Source of the DNA: Clostridia bacterium
GTDB taxonomy: Bacteria; Bacillota; Clostridia; Peptostreptococcales; Acidaminobacteraceae
DNA: 33,328 nucleotides
Direction: 5' to 3'
Assembly (NCBI GenBank): GCA_014859095.1
Contig: JACUUV010000032.1
Location: forward strand, 1-33,328
Position 1 is the first letter of the stretch; every line of letters begins with the position of its first letter. Position numbers and translations under genes: made by a program. The notes below the pieces were generated by a model. It saw only the letters and a list, made by a program, of their open reading frames with translations. It did not search any database and was not told the origin of the DNA. Shown here piece after piece: positions 1 through 10,390 of the stretch.

Positions 1-107
1 ATGTCACCGTTAGGCGACTTAACTATCTTACTATAGGTTGTACCTTGAGTCAACCTCAAAACGCAAATTACTTTATTAAGGAATCGTAATCGTTTGATGG
101 TCTTATC

Positions 108-136
108 TTGACGGTCGATATCATTAATAATATAAT
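108..136 (+). promoter_or_regulatory. sigma-A promoter of trpS
   Basis: The -35 box TTGACG (108-113) and the -10 box TATAAT (131-136) are separated by exactly 17 bases. The leader to the trpS start is only about 30 bases. No T-box antiterminator core or terminator hairpin is visible in it, so trpS here does not seem to be under tRNA-dependent attenuation. Bases 1-107 contain a small inverted repeat (AGGTTG/CAACCT) but no gene I can recognise. Confidence 0.8.
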
Positions 137-173
137 GATTTAAGTATGATAAAGTCAATAAGGGAGGTATTAT

Positions 174-1160
174 ATGAAACGTGTTTTCTCCGGTGTACAA
201 CCTACTGGTCAAATACATCTCGGTAATTATATTACTATGAAAAATTTCGTGAAACAGCAAGATGACAAGGATTGTTTCTATTGTGTCGTCGATATGCATT
301 CCATCACTCTTCCACAAGACCCTATTGAGCTCAGGAGGAGAACTATAGAACTCGCTGCTCTATATGTAGCCATCGGTCTTGATCCAAAAAAAGTCACCTT
401 GTTTGTCCAGTCCCAAGTGCCAGCCCATGCCGAACTCGCATGGATTCTGAATTGTTTCTCATATATGGGGGAACTCAACCGTATGACACAATTCAAAGAC
501 AAGTCTGAAGGCAAGCAAATGGTCACCACAGGACTTTTCACATATCCTGTTTTAATGGCCGCTGATATTTTGCTGTACGACACGCACTTTGTGCCTGTGG
601 GCAATGACCAAAAGCAACATCTCGAATTGACGCGTGACATTGCAGTGCGCTTCAACAACCGATTCGGTGAAACCTTCGTGGTACCGGAACCACTCATTTC
701 CAAAGTGGAGGAAGGTGCACGTATAATGGCACTCGACGATCCTACACTTAAAATGAGTAAAAGCAATCCAAATGAGCATTCCAAAATAACCATGCTCGAT
801 TCTCCGGCAAAAATAAAGAAATCGATAATGAAAGCCACCACTGACAGTGAAGGCATCATAAGATACGACAGGGATTCAAAACCAGGCATCAGCAATTTGC
901 TGACCATATATTCACAATTTTCGGGAAAATCAATTTCAGAACTCGAGCTTCAGTATTCCGGTGAAGGTTATGGCACTCTGAAAAAAGATTTGGTCGAAGT
1001 CGTTCAAGTTGAAATCGCGAAAGTCCAAGACACTTATAATAAAGTCCTTGAGAGTGGCGAAATCTACGATATTCTTAAAGCCGGCCGCGAAAGGGCAATT
1101 GAGATTTCTTCCGAAGTGCTTGAGCGTGTTAAGGAAAAAGTCGGATTTGTCAGATACTAA
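174..1160 (+). CDS. trpS: tryptophanyl-tRNA synthetase
   Basis: This enzyme charges tRNA-Trp with tryptophan using ATP in the cytoplasm. The 328-residue protein has the normal length of bacterial class Ic TrpRS. The HIGH-type signature reads HLGN at residues 15-18 and the KMSKS loop lies at 193-197. The PVGNDQKQHLELTRD stretch (about 141-155) is the typical active-site wall of the family. The ATG start is preceded by AGGGAGGT at 161-168. The gene has its own promoter and terminator, so it is a single-gene unit facing the minus-strand operon. The identification is firm. Confidence 0.97.
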   Translation: MKRVFSGVQPTGQIHLGNYITMKNFVKQQDDKDCFYCVVDMHSITLPQDPIELRRRTIELAALYVAIGLDPKKVTLFVQSQVPAHAELAWILNCFSYMGELNRMTQFKDKSEGKQMVTTGLFTYPVLMAADILLYDTHFVPVGNDQKQHLELTRDIAVRFNNRFGETFVVPEPLISKVEEGARIMALDDPTLKMSKSNPNEHSKITMLDSPAKIKKSIMKATTDSEGIIRYDRDSKPGISNLLTIYSQFSGKSISELELQYSGEGYGTLKKDLVEVVQVEIAKVQDTYNKVLESGEIYDILKAGRERAIEISSEVLERVKEKVGFVRY

Positions 1161-1163
1161 ATT

Positions 1164-1211
1164 AAAAACCCCAATATATGCAAGTGATTTTGCAGATGTC
1201 GGGGTTTTTTT
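1164..1211 (+). terminator. trpS terminator, probably bidirectional
   Basis: AAAAACCCC (1164-1172) pairs with GGGGTTTTT (1201-1209), followed by further T residues to 1211. The long loop contains an inner TGCAA/TTGCA hairpin (1179-1195). The A-run before the stem means that transcripts from the minus strand would also end here. Confidence 0.8.
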
Positions 1212-1227
1212 ATCATCACTGACGATT

Positions 1228-1545
1228 TTATCTGTTGACCACTGTGACAAAACCATTCTTACCGATACCATGGTCTATATAAGGATCCGACCAAAAAATC
1301 TGATCCGGATTTTCAATGGAATTCATGTACCAAGAACGTTCTCTGGGATCATAATCATCTGCAACAAACCTATTGGGATAAAGATAGAAATTTCCCGCCT
1401 CATCAGCTAAGAAGACAGTATCAATGCCTCTCTCTGCGTCTTCAAATGTTTGACTTAGAATAAGATGTGTATAATTGATGACCCCGTAGGACTCATGCTT
1501 GTACTTCTCGTTAATTTGAATATTAACAAATACGTAAAAAATCAA
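1228..1545 (-). pseudogene. fragment of a Cache-type extracellular sensor domain
   Basis: The reading frame encodes about 105 residues ending in a Cache-like pattern: VFLADEAGNFYLYP, DPRERSWY and WSDPYID, then VTV just before the stop. In intact Cache receptors (chemoreceptors, diguanylate cyclases, PP2C phosphatases) this pattern is followed by the rest of the domain, a membrane helix and a signalling output. Here the frame stops at once and then meets the trpS terminator. The only upstream start is a TTG at 1545 with no convincing ribosome binding site, 8 bases after the sigma factor stop. No membrane anchor is visible. I read it as a decayed remnant. A small expressed Cache-only protein is less likely. 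Confidence 0.5.
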
Positions 1546-1553
1546 ACTTACAG

Positions 1554-2357
1554 TTAAATCTCATTCAGTTTGTGAAGTTCTTTTCTGAATTTCTTGATGA
1601 TTTTTTTTTCCATTCTAGAAACTGTCATTTGGGAAACATTGAGCTCATCAGCCACTTGTATTTGTGTTTTGCTGTCAAAAAAACGGTCATTGACGATTTT
1701 GATCTCGACTTCATTGAGTTTTTTCATGCACATATTGATGAAATCACGATTTTCGATGATATCAAAATATTTGTCATCCCTGCCAATGATATCTTGAAGT
1801 TGAATTTCCTTGTCATCTCCAGACGAATCATAAGTGATGTCAAGTGATTTTGGTGTGTAAACCTGTGAAGCTTCCATGGCTTCAATGACTTCTTCTTCAG
1901 AAACATTCAAATATGCGGCAATATCACTTATTTTGGGAACGCGCTGAAGATCCTGCTGTAATTTGGATTTTGCAAGATTGATTTTTTTGGACAATTCCTG
2001 AATTCTTCTTGGTACACGCACAGACCAACCTTTATCTCTAAAATATTTTTTGATTTCTCCAATGATTGTCGGTGTGGCAAAACTCGAAAATTCAAAACCT
2101 CTGTCTATATCAAACCTTTCAATGGCATAAATTAAACCTAGAGAAGCGACTTGATAAATATCCTCGTACTCAATGCCTTTGTTGATATATTTTTTGGCTA
2201 GGATCTCTGTTATATACATGTGGCGTCTGATGAGTTCATTTCTTATTGCGATGTCTTTGGTATCTCTATAAAGACAGAATAATTCCTTGGTGCCAATATT
2301 CATCCATTCCTTCGCAATAGGACCATCTTTCTCTCTTTTTAAATATTTTTTATCCAT
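1554..2357 (-). CDS. sigB: SigB/SigF-family RNA polymerase sigma factor
   Basis: A 267-residue alternative sigma factor of the group 3 SigB/SigF/SigG type. Region 2 is visible as EDIYQVASLGLIYAIERFD and FSSFATPTIIGEIKKYFRD (roughly residues 64-108). It is followed by the characteristic WSVRVPRRIQEL. Region 4 ends in a helix-turn-helix (QIQVADELNVSQMTVSRMEK). It is the last gene of an rsbV-rsbW-sigma operon, the arrangement used for partner-switching control in general stress (SigB) or forespore (SigF) regulons. The RsbV-like DSTGL motif of the first gene and the distance from sporulation genes favour a SigB-like role, but SigF cannot be excluded. The ATG at 2357 has AGGGG about 10 bases upstream. 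Confidence 0.85.
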   Translation of the reverse strand: MDKKYLKREKDGPIAKEWMNIGTKELFCLYRDTKDIAIRNELIRRHMYITEILAKKYINKGIEYEDIYQVASLGLIYAIERFDIDRGFEFSSFATPTIIGEIKKYFRDKGWSVRVPRRIQELSKKINLAKSKLQQDLQRVPKISDIAAYLNVSEEEVIEAMEASQVYTPKSLDITYDSSGDDKEIQLQDIIGRDDKYFDIIENRDFINMCMKKLNEVEIKIVNDRFFDSKTQIQVADELNVSQMTVSRMEKKIIKKFRKELHKLNEI

Positions 2358-2385
2358 TACGATCAGCCCCTAATTTATCAGTTTA

Positions 2386-2784
2386 TTATTCAACGTCTTT
2401 GCTCATGATGACTTTGGTGCCATTACCCTCTATCGTTTCGATTATAACGTCATCCATCAATGATTTGATGATAAATAAACCTAGACCATTCTCTTGTAAT
2501 TCATCCAGTTCAGGTGCTTTGTACGCCTCTTTGTCAAATCCCTTGCCGCTATCCTTCACTTCTATGATCAAACTGCTTTCCATATTCTTTAGCTCCAATT
2601 GATAAGTTGGGCTATTGCCTGAATGTAAGACTGCATTGTTGCATGCTTCCCCCACTGCAAGTTTGATATCTTCTATGGCTTCGATGTCGAATCCCATCTG
2701 GTTGGCCACAAATGAAGCTGTCAAACGCGCAACGCTTACATATTCAGGTCTACATGGTAAAGATAAATTTACTGATTCCCTCAT
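2386..2784 (-). CDS. rsbW: anti-sigma factor, serine-protein kinase RsbW/SpoIIAB family
   Basis: A 132-residue GHKL-fold ATP-binding protein that would hold the downstream sigma factor inactive. It would also phosphorylate the antagonist encoded just upstream. The N box is seen as AVGEACNNAVLH (about residues 43-54), the G1 box as DSGKGFD and the G2 box as NGLGLFIIKSLMD. No membrane segment or extra sensor domain is present. It lies between the antagonist gene (24-base gap) and the sigma gene (28-base gap) in one transcription unit. The cognate PP2C phosphatase that normally resets such switches is not in this operon. Confidence 0.88.
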   Translation of the reverse strand: MRESVNLSLPCRPEYVSVARLTASFVANQMGFDIEAIEDIKLAVGEACNNAVLHSGNSPTYQLELKNMESSLIIEVKDSGKGFDKEAYKAPELDELQENGLGLFIIKSLMDDVIIETIEGNGTKVIMSKDVE

Positions 2785-2808
2785 TTTCTATTCCACCTTT
2801 TTTATGAA

Positions 2809-3123
2809 TTAACGAATTGAAAAAATTTTATCTAAACCCGTCAGAGTAAAAACTTTTGCAATACTTGGTTTGAGTTTTTCAAAGTGAACGTTTTTTTCAT
2901 TGACCTTGACATTCTTGTAAAAGCTGATCAATACCCCTAAACCAGTACTGTCGATATACTCCAGATTTTCACAATTGAAAACGAAATCCAGTTGTTTTTC
3001 ATTGTTGAGAATCAGCAATTCTTCCTTGAATGATGATTTCGAACTGATGTCGATTTCACCATGTATTTCCACGTTCCAAGTATTCTGTTTCTCATTATAA
3101 TTTGAAATCAATTTGAGTGCCAT
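2809..3123 (-). CDS. rsbV: anti-sigma factor antagonist (STAS domain), RsbV-like
   Basis: A 104-residue single STAS-domain protein. The phosphorylatable serine lies in the IDSTGLGVL motif, which matches RsbV more closely than the DSSGLG form of SpoIIAA. When unphosphorylated it would bind the anti-sigma kinase and free the sigma factor. An in-frame upstream extension exists, but the ATG at 3123 is chosen because AGGGAGGG (3128-3135) sits just before it and the protein then starts like other STAS antagonists (MALKLISNYN). It is the first gene of the three-gene partner-switch operon. Confidence 0.88.
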   Translation of the reverse strand: MALKLISNYNEKQNTWNVEIHGEIDISSKSSFKEELLILNNEKQLDFVFNCENLEYIDSTGLGVLISFYKNVKVNEKNVHFEKLKPSIAKVFTLTGLDKIFSIR

Positions 3124-3171
3124 AAAACCCTCCCTATTCGAAGAAACCGCTTCATATTGTATTTTTATTAT

Positions 3172-3200
3172 ACTATACCTTTTAAAAAAAATCATGTTAA
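3172..3200 (-). promoter_or_regulatory. sigma-A type promoter of the rsbV-rsbW-sigB operon
   Basis: On the minus strand TTAACA (3195-3200) and TATAGT (3172-3177) are 17 bases apart, a good vegetative promoter. The -35 box overlaps the T-tract of the gyrA terminator. I tested for a SigB-type GTTTAA/GGGTAT pair for autoregulation. AGGTAT is present, but the spacing to a GTTT-like box is too long. Confidence 0.5.
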
Positions 3201-3233
3201 AAACCAAGCGCCAAATTCACAGGAAATTGGCGC
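3199..3233 (-). terminator. gyrA terminator
   Basis: GCGCCAA (3208-3214) pairs with TTGGCGC (3227-3233). A few more pairs form inside after one mismatch. Read on the minus strand, the stem is followed by TTGGTTTTT. It lies 8 bases after the gyrA stop and ends the dnaA-to-gyrA operon. Confidence 0.75.
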
Positions 3234-3241
3234 ACTTGATT

Positions 3242-5752
3242 TTAGTCTTGGGTCACTGTTTCTATTTCGTCTTCTTCGTCTTGTTCGTCTTGTTCATTTA
3301 TTTTTGCAATGGATACCAATCGTGTCTCATCATCCACTTTCATCAATCTCACACCCGAAGTTATTCTACCGGTGACAGAAATGTCCTCAACTTTGATTCG
3401 AATCAGGACTCCATTGTCATTGATGATCATCAGATCGTCAGTATCCTCGACGACTTTTGCTCCAATGACATGGCCCGTTTTAGTATTGAGATTATAGGTG
3501 ATGATGCCTTTTCCACCTCTGGTTTGTTGTCTATACTCGGAGAGTTTTGTACGTTTGCCGTAACCATTTTCTGAAACTGTGAGTAACTTACCTGTTTCGG
3601 TTACTACATCCATTTCGATCACATAATCGTTTGAGGTAAGTTTGATTGCCCTGACACCAGTAGCTGTTCTACCCATTGCTCTGACATCCTCTTCACTGAA
3701 TCTTATGGATTTTCCATTGGCTGTAACAACGATGATATCATCTTTTCCACTAGTCATTCTAACAGAGATCAATTGATCTTCCTCATTCAGATTGATAGCT
3801 ATAAGACCAGATTTTCTGGATGTGTCAAATTGATCTAAAGTCGTCTTCTTGATCACACCATGTTTTGTACATAATGTGAGGAAGCCTTCCTCAAAATCCT
3901 TGATAGGAACTATGGCGTTCACTTTTTCATCTGATTCAAGTGGTAGAAGGTTCACAATAGCCGTACCTTTGGAGATTCTCGATCCATCCGGTATTCTATA
4001 AGCTTTCAGTCGATAAACTTTTCCGAAATTTGTGAAGAACAACAGATAATCATGTGTGGAAGTGGTGAATATGTCCTTCACAAAATCTTCTTCCCTGGTG
4101 GAAAGACCTGTTTTTCCTCTACCTCCACGTTTTTGTGAAACGTACTCACCGGTGGAGACTCGTTTGATATATCCGGCATGTGTCAAAGTGATGATTACCT
4201 CATCTTCTTCTATCATATCTTCATAATCAATCTCATCTGGACTTATGCTGATTTCAGATCTTCTTTCATCGCTGTAAGTCTTTTTGATTCTGAGCAAATC
4301 TTCTTTGATGATTTGAAGCAACATGGCTTCGTCATCCAAGAGCAAAGTCAGATAATTAATCAATTTTAATAGTTCCTGGTACTCGTTTTCTATTTTTTCC
4401 CGCTCAAGTCCCTGGAGTCTACGCAGTCTCATATCAACAATTGCTTTTGCCTGTATTTCTGAAAGAGCGAATTTTTCCATCAATCTATGCTCAGCGTCAT
4501 TATAGGCACTTCTGATGATTCTTATGATTTCATCAATATTGTCAATTGCAATTCTAAGGCCTTCCAAAATATGGGCACGGTCTCTTGCTTTTTTCAAATC
4601 ATAAAGAACACGTCTTCTTTCGACAACTTTTTGATGCTCCAAATAAGCAACCAATATTTCCTTGAGGTTGAGCACTCTTGGTTCTCCATTATGGAGTGCC
4701 AAAAGAATCAGACTGTAAGTTATTTGAAGCTGGGAATTCTTGTAAAGTTGATTGACTATGATATTGGCATTGGCATCTCTTCTGAGTTCAATGACGATTC
4801 TAATACCGTTTCTATTACTTTCATCTCTAAGATCTGTTATTCCGTCTATTCTTTTGCTCTTTACGAGGTCTGCTATGCCTTCAATCAATTTGGATTTATT
4901 GACCTGATAAGGAATTTCAGTGACTATGATTCTTGTTTTTCCATTTTTCATTTCTTCAATTTCAGTCTTGGATCTTAATATAAGCTTTCCACGACCAGTT
5001 CTATAAGCGCGTTTGATACCTTCGATGCCTACAATTTCAGCTCCTGTTGGAAAATCGGGACCCTTAATGACTTCCATCAGTTCAAAGACATCCGTATCCG
5101 GATTATCAATCAATTTGATGGTTCCGTCTATTATTTCACCCAAATTATGTGGTGGAATGGATGTGGCCATGCCTACTGCTATGCCGTTTGATCCATTTAC
5201 AAGCAAATTTGGGAATCGGCTTGGTAAAACGACAGGTTCTTTTTCAGTCTCATCGAAGTTGGGTCTGAAGTCCACAGTTTCTTTTTCTATGTCCTTCAGG
5301 AGTTCAGCTGAAAGACGGGTCATTCTAGCCTCGGTATAACGCATGGCGGCAGCGCCGTCACCGTCAATCGATCCAAAGTTACCATGACCATCCACCAAGA
5401 GATATCTCATGGAGAAGTCCTGTGCAAATCTAACCATGGCATTGTATATGGAGGAATCTCCGTGTGGATGGTACTTACCGATGACTTCACCGACAATACG
5501 TGCAGATTTTCTATGTTGTTTATCATGTGTGAATCCGACATCATTCATAGCATAGAGTATTCTTCTATGGACGGGTTTCAGACCATCACGTACATCTGGA
5601 AGCGCACGGCTTACTATGACACTCATTGCATAATCCATATAGGAATTTTTCATTTCATCCATTACATCTATAAGGATGACCGTTTCGTTTTCATTTATGG
5701 AATTGTTAACTTCATCCAATGACTCATTTATATTGTTTTGATCGTCACTCAA
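3242..5752 (-). CDS. gyrA: DNA gyrase subunit A
   Basis: The breakage-reunion subunit of the gyrase that supercoils DNA, 836 residues. The catalytic tyrosine lies in [11 protein letters not shown] (Tyr139). The GyrA box QKRGGRGK in the C-terminal beta-pinwheel separates it from ParC. The protein ends in an acidic tail rich in D/E/Q. About 17 extra N-terminal residues relative to E. coli GyrA are seen before the conserved [20 protein letters not shown]. The quinolone-determining segment reads HGDSSIYN, so the residue matching E. coli Asp87 is Asn104. The start is TTG at 5752, fixed by AGGAGG at 5761-5766 with 8-base spacing. It is the last gene of the origin operon, 12 bases after gyrB. Confidence 0.96.
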   Translation of the reverse strand: MSDDQNNINESLDEVNNSINENETVILIDVMDEMKNSYMDYAMSVIVSRALPDVRDGLKPVHRRILYAMNDVGFTHDKQHRKSARIVGEVIGKYHPHGDSSIYNAMVRFAQDFSMRYLLVDGHGNFGSIDGDGAAAMRYTEARMTRLSAELLKDIEKETVDFRPNFDETEKEPVVLPSRFPNLLVNGSNGIAVGMATSIPPHNLGEIIDGTIKLIDNPDTDVFELMEVIKGPDFPTGAEIVGIEGIKRAYRTGRGKLILRSKTEIEEMKNGKTRIIVTEIPYQVNKSKLIEGIADLVKSKRIDGITDLRDESNRNGIRIVIELRRDANANIIVNQLYKNSQLQITYSLILLALHNGEPRVLNLKEILVAYLEHQKVVERRRVLYDLKKARDRAHILEGLRIAIDNIDEIIRIIRSAYNDAEHRLMEKFALSEIQAKAIVDMRLRRLQGLEREKIENEYQELLKLINYLTLLLDDEAMLLQIIKEDLLRIKKTYSDERRSEISISPDEIDYEDMIEEDEVIITLTHAGYIKRVSTGEYVSQKRGGRGKTGLSTREEDFVKDIFTTSTHDYLLFFTNFGKVYRLKAYRIPDGSRISKGTAIVNLLPLESDEKVNAIVPIKDFEEGFLTLCTKHGVIKKTTLDQFDTSRKSGLIAINLNEEDQLISVRMTSGKDDIIVVTANGKSIRFSEEDVRAMGRTATGVRAIKLTSNDYVIEMDVVTETGKLLTVSENGYGKRTKLSEYRQQTRGGKGIITYNLNTKTGHVIGAKVVEDTDDLMIINDNGVLIRIKVEDISVTGRITSGVRLMKVDDETRLVSIAKINEQDEQDEEDEIETVTQD

Positions 5753-5764
5753 CGCTTTATCCTC

Positions 5765-7690
<1,926 letters not shown>

Positions 7691-8800
7691 CTAATGGCCA
7701 ATAACATTTCCATTTTTTATTTTAATAATTTTAGAATCATTGATGTAATCATCTAAAAGATTTTTTATATCTGTTGTTGTTATGATGGTTTGTACTCCTT
7801 TGATCGCATAGATCAAATCCTTTTGCCTATTGTTGTCCAGTTCACTCATGACATCATCGAGCAAGAGTATGGGATATTCACCAACTTCATTTTTTACAAT
7901 TTCTATTTCCGATAATTTGAGTGAAAGGGCTGCCGTCCTCTGTTGCCCTTGTGAACCAAATGATTTTATGTTGATGCCATTGATTAAAATTTCCAAATCG
8001 TCCCTGTGAGGTCCAACAGATGTGAACCCTCTTCTAAAATCCATTTCACTGTTTTTCTTTAGCTGATCCAAAAGCTCAAACTTTATTGTATCATAATTAT
8101 CCCTATTTTTGACAGCAGTAATATATTTAACCGACAATTGTTCTTTTCCATCTGTTATTCGGCTATGGATATCTCTGCTGATCTCGTCGAGTGAATGAAT
8201 GAACTGATTTCTTTTGACTATTAGTCTGGCACCTTTATCTGAAAGTTGTTCATCCCAGACCTCAATCATATCTTTGAATTCAGGTTTATAACTCATTTTT
8301 TTTAGAAGCTCATTTCTTTGAACCAGAATTCTACTATATTCGATAATATCCAGACAATAGATTTTATTAATATGTGAAAGTTCCCGATTGATGAATTTTC
8401 TTCTTTCCTGCGGACTGTCTTTGATCAGTTTCAAGTCATCGGGATAAAAAAGTATAATGTTTACGGTTCCAAGCAACTCTGAAATTTTTGTGATATTGAC
8501 CCCGTTGATCAGAAATGCTTTCTTGTTATTTGAAAGAATTCTATACTCGATAGTCTCAAGTAGTCCATTGTCTTTGAGAATTTCAATGCGCACACTTCCA
8601 AATTCCTTATCGAAATGAATCAAATCGGATTCCTTGTTGGTTCTGAAAGACTTTCCAAATCCTGAAACATATACTGCTTCCAGTAGATTGGTTTTGCCTT
8701 GTGCGTTATCACCCACAATAATGTTTAATTTTTCATCAAAACTTAGTTTCACTTGTTCGTAATTGCGATAATTCTCAATGACAATCGATCTGATTTTCAA
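7691..8800 (-). CDS. recF: DNA replication/repair protein RecF
   Basis: An SMC-like ABC ATPase that helps load RecA at gapped DNA with RecO and RecR, 369 residues. Walker A is GDNAQGKT (residues 30-37). The ABC signature region is SFGSQGQQRTAALSLKLSE and Walker B is PILLLDDVMSELD. The start is TTG at 8800, supported by the family N-terminus (KIRSIVIENYRNY) and a GAGGGTG box just upstream. Only 3 bases separate it from the stop of yaaA. recR, a later partner in the same pathway, lies at 32076 in this window. Confidence 0.95.
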   Translation of the reverse strand: MKIRSIVIENYRNYEQVKLSFDEKLNIIVGDNAQGKTNLLEAVYVSGFGKSFRTNKESDLIHFDKEFGSVRIEILKDNGLLETIEYRILSNNKKAFLINGVNITKISELLGTVNIILFYPDDLKLIKDSPQERRKFINRELSHINKIYCLDIIEYSRILVQRNELLKKMSYKPEFKDMIEVWDEQLSDKGARLIVKRNQFIHSLDEISRDIHSRITDGKEQLSVKYITAVKNRDNYDTIKFELLDQLKKNSEMDFRRGFTSVGPHRDDLEILINGINIKSFGSQGQQRTAALSLKLSEIEIVKNEVGEYPILLLDDVMSELDNNRQKDLIYAIKGVQTIITTTDIKNLLDDYINDSKIIKIKNGNVIGH

Positions 8801-8803
8801 GCT

Positions 8804-9049
8804 CTACACCCTCTTAATGACTTTTATTCTGATAGATTCGTTTTCAGAATCCTCCACACCTGGTATGACAACATCAATAAAATCGTCGTGAAAGACTTTT
8901 TTGCCTCTTTGAGTGCATACAGAACCATTCATGGATACGAAGCCATCCAAGATAAGTGATTTTGCTGTACCACCGGAATCCACTACTTCAGCGTATTTGA
9001 GAAGCTGATCCAGTTTGATGAATTCTGTTTCTATGAATACTTTTTTCAT
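8804..9049 (-). CDS. yaaA: S4-domain RNA-binding protein YaaA/RlbA type
   Basis: An 81-residue protein with a single S4 RNA-binding fold: FIKLDQLLKYAEVVDSGGTAK, then LILDGFVSMNGSV and RGKKVFHDDFI. It is found between dnaN and recF in most Firmicutes and is thought to bind ribosomal RNA or assembling ribosomes. A longer frame exists, but the ATG at 9049 is preceded by AGGAGA at the right distance. That Shine-Dalgarno overlaps the dnaN stop. The short spacing to both neighbours marks it as part of the replication operon. Confidence 0.88.
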   Translation of the reverse strand: MKKVFIETEFIKLDQLLKYAEVVDSGGTAKSLILDGFVSMNGSVCTQRGKKVFHDDFIDVVIPGVEDSENESIRIKVIKRV

Positions 9050-9057
9050 AATATCTC

Positions 9058-10164
9058 CTACTTGGATATTCTGCATGGCAGCACTAGATAGGTGTAATTG
9101 TCACTGTCATCAGGTCTGATGATACATGGGCTGACGTTATTGATGAATTCTATTTTTATGTTCTCACTGTCAATGATTTTGAGTGCATCAATCAAGTATT
9201 TAGGATTAAATCCAATTTCAAGATCTTGACCTTCTAGTTTGATTTTCACTTTTTCAACTGAACTTCCCATTTCTGAATTGGATGAAATTCTGATGAAATC
9301 ATCTTTGACTTCGAGTTTGATGGCTATATTTTTATTTTCTCTAGCCATCAGAAATGAACGGTCGATGGAAGTCAAAAATTCATCTGTTGAAACATAAGCT
9401 AAGGCTTTATATTCGTTAGGCAGTATTTGATTGTAATTGATGAACTCACCAGCAAGCAATCTAGAATACACTTTAAATTTATTCATGCTGAACAACACTT
9501 GTTTGTCATCAAAAGAAATTCTTAAATCACCTTTTTGATCCATTTGCGAGAGAATTTTATTGATTTCACTGAGCGTTCTTCCTGGAACGACAGCTTTTTT
9601 ATTCAAATCAGTTTTAACGATAGCACGTTTGATGGCCATTCTGAATCCATCGATTGCAACCATGTTAAATTTTCCGTTTTCAATTTCAAGAAGTGCTCCT
9701 GTGAGAATTGGTCGTGATTCATCCTGTGAAATCGCAAAATGAGTTTGTCTGATCATATTGCTGAAAAGTTCTTTATCCATTAAAAAAGAATTTTTATCCT
9801 CTATTTCAGGAAGTTCTGGATATTCATTTCCTGGAAGTCCAACGAGTTTGAAACTGGATTCCATGCAATGAATGGAAACCACATTGGTTTCACTCACATC
9901 AAATTCTACTTCTGCGTTTGGTAATTTTCTGATCAGTTCAGAAAAAAGACGTGCAGGAATGACAGTGCTGCCCTCTTTTTCTATACTTGCGTCAATAAAA
10001 GTTTCTATGCTTAAATTAAGATCATTTCCTATAAGTCTAAGTTGATCGCCTTTTGCTTCAAAATAGATGCCCGACAGGATTGGCAATGTCGTTTTAGAAG
10101 AGACAGCTTTTGTAACCATATTGATTGCTGCGGAGATTTCTTGTTGCTGACATTTGAATTTCAT
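9058..10164 (-). CDS. dnaN: DNA polymerase III beta sliding clamp
   Basis: The ring-shaped processivity clamp for the replicative polymerase, 368 residues, the normal length for three clamp domains. The N-terminus (MKFKCQQQEISAAINMVTKAV) and the C-terminal YLVLPCRISK match the family. The hydrophobic partner-binding pocket residues sit in the C-terminal domain (LVLPCR). The ATG at 10164 has AAGGAGG upstream. It follows dnaA after a 226-base gap that holds the unwinding part of oriC, so it may be read through from dnaA or from a promoter in that gap. Confidence 0.96.
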   Translation of the reverse strand: MKFKCQQQEISAAINMVTKAVSSKTTLPILSGIYFEAKGDQLRLIGNDLNLSIETFIDASIEKEGSTVIPARLFSELIRKLPNAEVEFDVSETNVVSIHCMESSFKLVGLPGNEYPELPEIEDKNSFLMDKELFSNMIRQTHFAISQDESRPILTGALLEIENGKFNMVAIDGFRMAIKRAIVKTDLNKKAVVPGRTLSEINKILSQMDQKGDLRISFDDKQVLFSMNKFKVYSRLLAGEFINYNQILPNEYKALAYVSTDEFLTSIDRSFLMARENKNIAIKLEVKDDFIRISSNSEMGSSVEKVKIKLEGQDLEIGFNPKYLIDALKIIDSENIKIEFINNVSPCIIRPDDSDNYTYLVLPCRISK

Positions 10165-10190
10165 TTTAGGGCCTCCTTAAATAATAAAAT

Positions 10191-10390
10191 ATTTAATAAA
10201 AATAAGTAGTAATAGCAGTAGGGGCTGTTAATTTGTGGATAATCCCTGCAGCCTTCATATAGGATACATCTTGGCTAAAATTATCTTGTTGACAACTTTT
10301 TAAAAAAATCAAAGATATCAACAGGGTAAGAAAAAAAGATATTTTAAATTTAATCCACAGAAAAACAGTACACATATGAACAGGCAAATA
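10191..10390. other. oriC: oriC, downstream part with DnaA box and DnaA-trio unwinding element
   Basis: The dnaA-dnaN gap holds a perfect DnaA box (TTATCCACA on the minus strand, 10234-10242). Next to it are a short GC-rich run (GGGGC, 10221-10225) and the string TAG-TAA-TAG-CAG-TAG (10207-10221) leading into an AT-rich stretch (10181-10206). Box, GC cluster, DnaA-trios and AT-rich DNA in this order form the basal unwinding system described for B. subtilis. A second box with one mismatch (TAATCCACA) lies at 10351-10359. The B. subtilis unwinding site has the same place relative to dnaA. Confidence 0.75.

Noticed and set aside
1-107. CGTTAGG-containing stretch, considered as the start of an M-box riboswitch or a T-box leader
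   Set aside because: Only one short motif resembles an M-box and the rest does not follow. No T-box core is present, and the trpS promoter lies downstream of it.
278-907. 209-residue minus-strand frame inside trpS
   Set aside because: It is the antisense of a clear trpS gene with no start signal or recognisable domain.
3175-3205. Possible SigB-type autoregulatory promoter before rsbV
   Set aside because: AGGTAT is present, but the GTTT-like box is 16-18 bases away, too far for the usual 12-14. A sigma-A promoter fits better.
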